64,000 nt of DNA, from NCBI GenBank assembly GCA_947044365.1, contig OX345636.1, positions 16,975,115 to 17,039,114 of the forward strand. Reading direction: 5' to 3'. A program made the position numbers and the translations under genes. The DNA comes from Petrosia ficiformis (taxonomy: Eukaryota > Porifera > Demospongiae > Haplosclerida > Petrosiidae). Shown here in pieces: positions 62,601 through 64,000 of the stretch; the stretch's first letter is position 1, and every line of letters starts with the position of its first letter. The notes under the pieces are model-generated. The model was given only the letters and a program-made list of their open reading frames with translations. It was not told the DNA's origin and did not search any database.

Positions 62601-63956
62601 CAATACATGTCTCAAAGTGTTACATTGCAAAAAATAACTTATGATCATTAAAATAACCATTTTATTGGTTAGTGCAGTCGCATGGAATAACATGAATTTT
62701 GTCAATTGTCATGCATGATGTTACTACGACACAATGTGCACCAAATGTTGAAAGGTTATAAATGGAATTATGTGTTTGAGGGTTTACAAAGCCTTTTCGT
62801 GGCCAGGTACAATTACAAGTACTTTAGTATAAATTATATACTAAACCTTTGACATGAAATTTTAGTAGACAGCATTAGTACTCTAAAATTATAATGCTTT
62901 AACTATAACTGAATATAATTAGTACAACATATCTTTGGTATAAGATGTATCTATCCTGAACAACCAACTGATTATTAAATCCTTGCAAAAGTACTGACAA
63001 CAAAATTAGTTATTTTAACTATTATAATTTTGCAGTGTATCCATCCACATGTGCTCTAATTAATTTTCATAGGATAATAGTTTTTAAAACATACCAACAC
63101 AGCTCATTTGATTTGTCCACTCTACAATACTTTCATTCACCAATTCACATGTTTGAGTCCACTCTATTGTATCTGGATGACCATCAACATAAAATCCCTC
63201 TTCACAGGCTAGATAACAATTTGAAGTGTAATCTGTGTTACAAGTTGTTATAAAAAAGGCATTTTCTGGTGCAGTGAGGTTTGCACATTGCAATGGCGGA
63301 CAAAGAGCAGTCTCCCCACTCCATGTATGATCTGATTGACATGTACGAACAGCAGAACCTGTCAGATTATAACCTGGATCACAAGTGAATGTGCAATTCT
63401 GATCTGTCACTTGAGGACCAGTACACTCTATTTGACCATTCAAAACACTATAGATGTGTGTACATAATTCACCTATGTAGAGAATAAGTGCTTAATTCAT
63501 AGAGGATAATTACATGGCTAGGAGACATAATAATTAACAGTTAACTACAAGTAATAATATGGGTATATGTGCACTAGCATCTATGCATGTGTATTAGAAC
63601 ATGTGTATACTGTTTGCACAATATATAATAACCACGAAACTGTACAAATGACCGCCGAGGGTTACTACAGTTAGTTTATATGACAACACGTACTGCTATA
63701 GTAGAGAAGGACCAATACAACAGTGGATTGACAAACAAATGATTTTGATGATTGTATAATAAATTTAAAGAAACATTGACATTAAGAATGATTTGTATTT
63801 TCAATAACACAATAAAAGTGTTAATGCACTTACCAAAACAGAACTGTTTATTAAATCCAATTGAGTAGCCATCACGACATGCACAATGGTATGATCCTCG
63901 TTCATTAATACACAGATGTTCACAATCAGCATTATCATCAAGACATTCATCAATAT
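38275..63956 (-). CDS. Gene 3: EGF/CCP/Ig single-pass receptor with ITAM tail (5' end outside window)
   Basis: Inverted paralogue of gene 1 with 37 coding exons placed by GT-AG sites and phase. In order from the 5' side: ten modules of EGF (123 bp), CCP pair (378 bp) and usually a second EGF (120 bp), with one extra EGF at 47291-47416. Then come 44038-45467, 43868-43982, 40288-43734, 39938-40147, 39654-39821, 39226-39317, 39068-39128 and 38275-38696. The repeated exons are all phase 1-1, so any number of modules keeps frame. The ectodomain parallels gene 1, with a far longer CCP part. The transmembrane helix is split by a phase-1 intron as in gene 1, but the tail differs completely and carries an ITAM. 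The start and signal peptide lie beyond the window. Ligand unknown; a recognition receptor is an inference from domains and tail. Confidence 0.88.
39068..39317 (-). CDS. Gene 3 stalk and first half of the TM helix (two exons)
   Basis: 39226-39317 (92 bp, phase 1 to 0) codes for a Thr-rich stalk ([19 protein letters not shown]). 39068-39128 (61 bp, phase 0 to 1) codes for [17 protein letters not shown]. Phases match gene 1 exons 19 and 20. Confidence 0.8.
39654..39821 (-). CDS. Gene 3 second Cys-rich repeat exon
   Basis: 168 bp, phase 1-1: [26 protein letters not shown], then a Ser/Thr-rich end. It corresponds to gene 1 exon 18, with a longer C-terminal part. Confidence 0.85.
39938..40147 (-). 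CDS. Gene 3 ephrin-receptor-like Cys-rich exon
   Basis: 210 bp, phase 1-1: [29 protein letters not shown]. Same length and pattern as gene 1 exon 17. Confidence 0.88.
40288..43734 (-). CDS. Gene 3 large ectodomain exon: coiled coils, Cys-rich insert, two Ig domains
   Basis: 3447 bp, phase 1-1, about 1,149 residues. A beta-rich start; a strong coiled coil ([20 protein letters not shown] and on to the [14 protein letters not shown] region); a Cys-rich insert including a tryptophan-rich part and [12 protein letters not shown]; a second helical stretch ([20 protein letters not shown]); a basic [10 protein letters not shown] site aligned with RKR of gene 1; Ig 1 ([20 protein letters not shown]); Ig 2 ([22 protein letters not shown]); and a membrane-near domain ending VFVCPMGYQ. 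An alternative acceptor nine bases upstream (exon from 43743) would add three residues. Confidence 0.88.
43868..43982 (-). CDS. Gene 3 115-bp linker exon
   Basis: Phase 0 in and 1 out, exactly as in gene 1 (11364-11478) and of identical length. It codes for [19 protein letters not shown] and about 19 further residues. Confidence 0.85.
44038..45467 (-). CDS. Gene 3 EGF plus unassigned ectodomain exon
   Basis: 1430 bp, phase 1 in and 0 out. It starts with an EGF ([14 protein letters not shown] through TGERCE), then about 430 unassigned residues. These share [12 protein letters not shown] cysteines and overall order with gene 1 exon 14 (1403 bp). Confidence 0.87.
46493..47416 (-). CDS. Gene 3 module J: two EGFs and a CCP pair
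   Basis: EGF exon 47291-47416 ([12 protein letters not shown], unlike the other EGFs of the gene), EGF exon 47027-47149 ([12 protein letters not shown]), CCP-pair exon 46493-46870. This is the last module before the large ectodomain; no second-type EGF follows it. Confidence 0.87.
47554..48605 (-). CDS. Gene 3 module I: EGF, CCP pair, EGF
   Basis: Exons 48483-48605 ([12 protein letters not shown]), 47786-48163 (GEPCVHISS...; two CCP) and 47554-47673 ([12 protein letters not shown]). All phase 1-1. Confidence 0.87.
48332..48392 (+). repeat. tRNA-like SINE fragment
   Basis: TTTGGTGATTAGAGCACTT resembles an A box and D-arm, and GTGTTCAAATACC a B box. It is too degenerate for a tRNA gene; it lies in an intron of gene 3. 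Confidence 0.4.
49167..50150 (-). CDS. Gene 3 module H: EGF, CCP pair, EGF
   Basis: Exons 50028-50150 ([12 protein letters not shown]), 49469-49846 (CCP pair) and 49167-49286 ([12 protein letters not shown]). Phase 1-1 throughout. Confidence 0.87.
50558..51756 (-). CDS. Gene 3 module G: EGF, CCP pair, EGF
   Basis: Exons 51634-51756 ([12 protein letters not shown]), 51091-51468 (CCP pair) and 50558-50677 ([12 protein letters not shown]). Exons and introns are closely similar to parts of modules F and H. Confidence 0.87.
52192..52785 (-). CDS. Gene 3 module F: EGF and CCP pair, second EGF lost
   Basis: Exons 52663-52785 ([12 protein letters not shown]) and 52192-52569 (CCP pair, nearly identical in its second half to the exon at 51091-51468). 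The 51757-52191 intron aligns with both flanks of the EGF exon at 50558-50677, but the exon itself is absent. Confidence 0.87.
53111..54075 (-). CDS. Gene 3 module E: EGF, CCP pair, EGF
   Basis: Exons 53953-54075 ([12 protein letters not shown]), 53424-53801 (CCP pair) and 53111-53230 ([12 protein letters not shown]). Confidence 0.87.
53268..53332 (+). repeat. Possible tRNA-like fragment in an intron
   Basis: GGAGTTGATCCCCAGCACC resembles a pol III B box and acceptor end, after GGGCTGGTGACTATGAAGCC. Weak. Confidence 0.25.
54400..57892 (-). CDS. Gene 3 module D: EGF, CCP pair, EGF, with a 2.4-kb intron
   Basis: Exons 57770-57892 ([12 protein letters not shown]), 54965-55342 (CCP pair, begins GQSCTHISS) and 54400-54519 ([12 protein letters not shown]). 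The 55343-57769 intron is the longest in the repeated part of gene 3. I recognise no gene in it; a B-box-like AGTTCAAATCC lies on the - strand near 56122-56136. Confidence 0.87.
58073..59269 (-). CDS. Gene 3 module C: EGF, CCP pair, EGF
   Basis: Exons 59147-59269 ([12 protein letters not shown]), 58531-58908 (CCP pair, begins GDPCTNISS) and 58073-58192 ([12 protein letters not shown]). Confidence 0.87.
59396..60307 (-). CDS. Gene 3 module B: EGF, CCP pair, EGF
   Basis: Exons 60185-60307 ([12 protein letters not shown]), 59697-60074 (CCP pair, begins AEPCPNIST) and 59396-59515 ([12 protein letters not shown]). Confidence 0.87.
60541..60990 (-). mobile_element. MITE copy 4 (- orientation)
   Basis: Holds GAGTATGCGTTGTATACGTA-type and AATTAATGGGCGTGGCGCG core sequences in reverse orientation. 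Its interior matches copy 1 at 7094-7628. It directly precedes copy 5, giving a head-to-tail pair in a gene 3 intron. Confidence 0.75.
60998..61405 (-). mobile_element. MITE copy 5, uninterrupted reference copy
   Basis: From TTTTTATGGCCCGTAGGGCC to GTCATAGGGATACTTTTTTC. The imperfect inverted ends share ATCCCTATGA(T/C)TGCTTT. This copy shows the sequence of the family without the recombinase element inserted in copy 2. Confidence 0.85.
62229..62292 (-). repeat. 34-bp tandem duplication over a splice donor
   Basis: Thirty bases are identical at 62229-62258 and 62263-62292. The copy inside the EGF exon holds the true donor (last exon base 62280); the other makes a second identical donor 34 bases downstream. 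Confidence 0.9.
62280..63956 (-). CDS. Gene 3 module A: EGF, CCP pair, EGF (most 5' in window)
   Basis: Exons 63834-63956 ([12 protein letters not shown]), 63095-63472 (CCP pair, begins GELCTHIYS) and 62280-62399 ([12 protein letters not shown]). The first exon starts in phase 1, so the gene continues beyond the window. Confidence 0.87.
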
Positions 63957-64000
63957 CTATAGCAAATACGAAATAATCAAATAATAAAAAATCTTCTTTC

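Overview
The window looks like nuclear DNA of an early-branching animal, most likely a demosponge of the Amphimedon type. This is inferred from AT-rich sequence, short GT-AG introns, fibrillin-type calcium-binding EGF exons, sushi (CCP) and Ig domains, a very large ankyrin/Roc protein and dense small transposons. No database search was possible, so the species is not proven.

Three large genes dominate. Gene 1 (+, runs in from before base 346, ends at 17861) and gene 3 (-, runs in from beyond 63956, ends at 38275) are inverted, tail-to-tail paralogues encoding single-pass receptors. They share one exon plan: repeated phase-1 EGF exons; a 378-bp exon with two CCP domains; a 1.4-kb exon opening with EGF; a 115-bp exon; a 3.4-3.6-kb exon with coiled coils and two Ig domains; a 210-bp cysteine-rich exon; a second cysteine-rich exon; a short stalk exon; and a transmembrane helix split by a phase-1 intron. 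Their cytoplasmic tails are unrelated. Gene 1 has an NPLY motif and three acidic dileucine motifs, as in endocytic receptors. Gene 3 has a textbook ITAM (DxxYxxL-x8-YxxL), a proline-rich stretch and a YxxM motif, as in kinase-coupled activating receptors. Ectodomain growth is visible in progress: four identical 175-bp exon-plus-intron units in gene 1, and ten EGF-CCP-CCP(-EGF) modules in gene 3, one of which has lost an exon.

Between the receptors (17.9-38.3 kb) lie a transposon-rich stretch and an uninterrupted 8-kb exon on the - strand. That exon encodes about 2,678 residues of ankyrin repeats followed by a Roc GTPase and a COR-like region. The transposons include an intact Crypton-like tyrosine recombinase element (20846-23147) with inverted terminal repeats and two large palindromes. 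It sits inside an older MITE, and an uninterrupted MITE copy at 61.0-61.4 kb shows the approximate empty site. There is also a 587-bp TA-flanked MITE nested in another copy of that family, an 804-bp CpG-rich element in gene 1, and LINE and GIY-YIG remnants.

How the genes work together can only be inferred. Two cell-surface receptors with related ectodomains and opposite signalling styles flank a cytoplasmic ankyrin-Roc protein, an arrangement compatible with recognition or innate-immune signalling. The strongest undescribed candidate here is the inverted receptor pair with an ITAM-bearing member.
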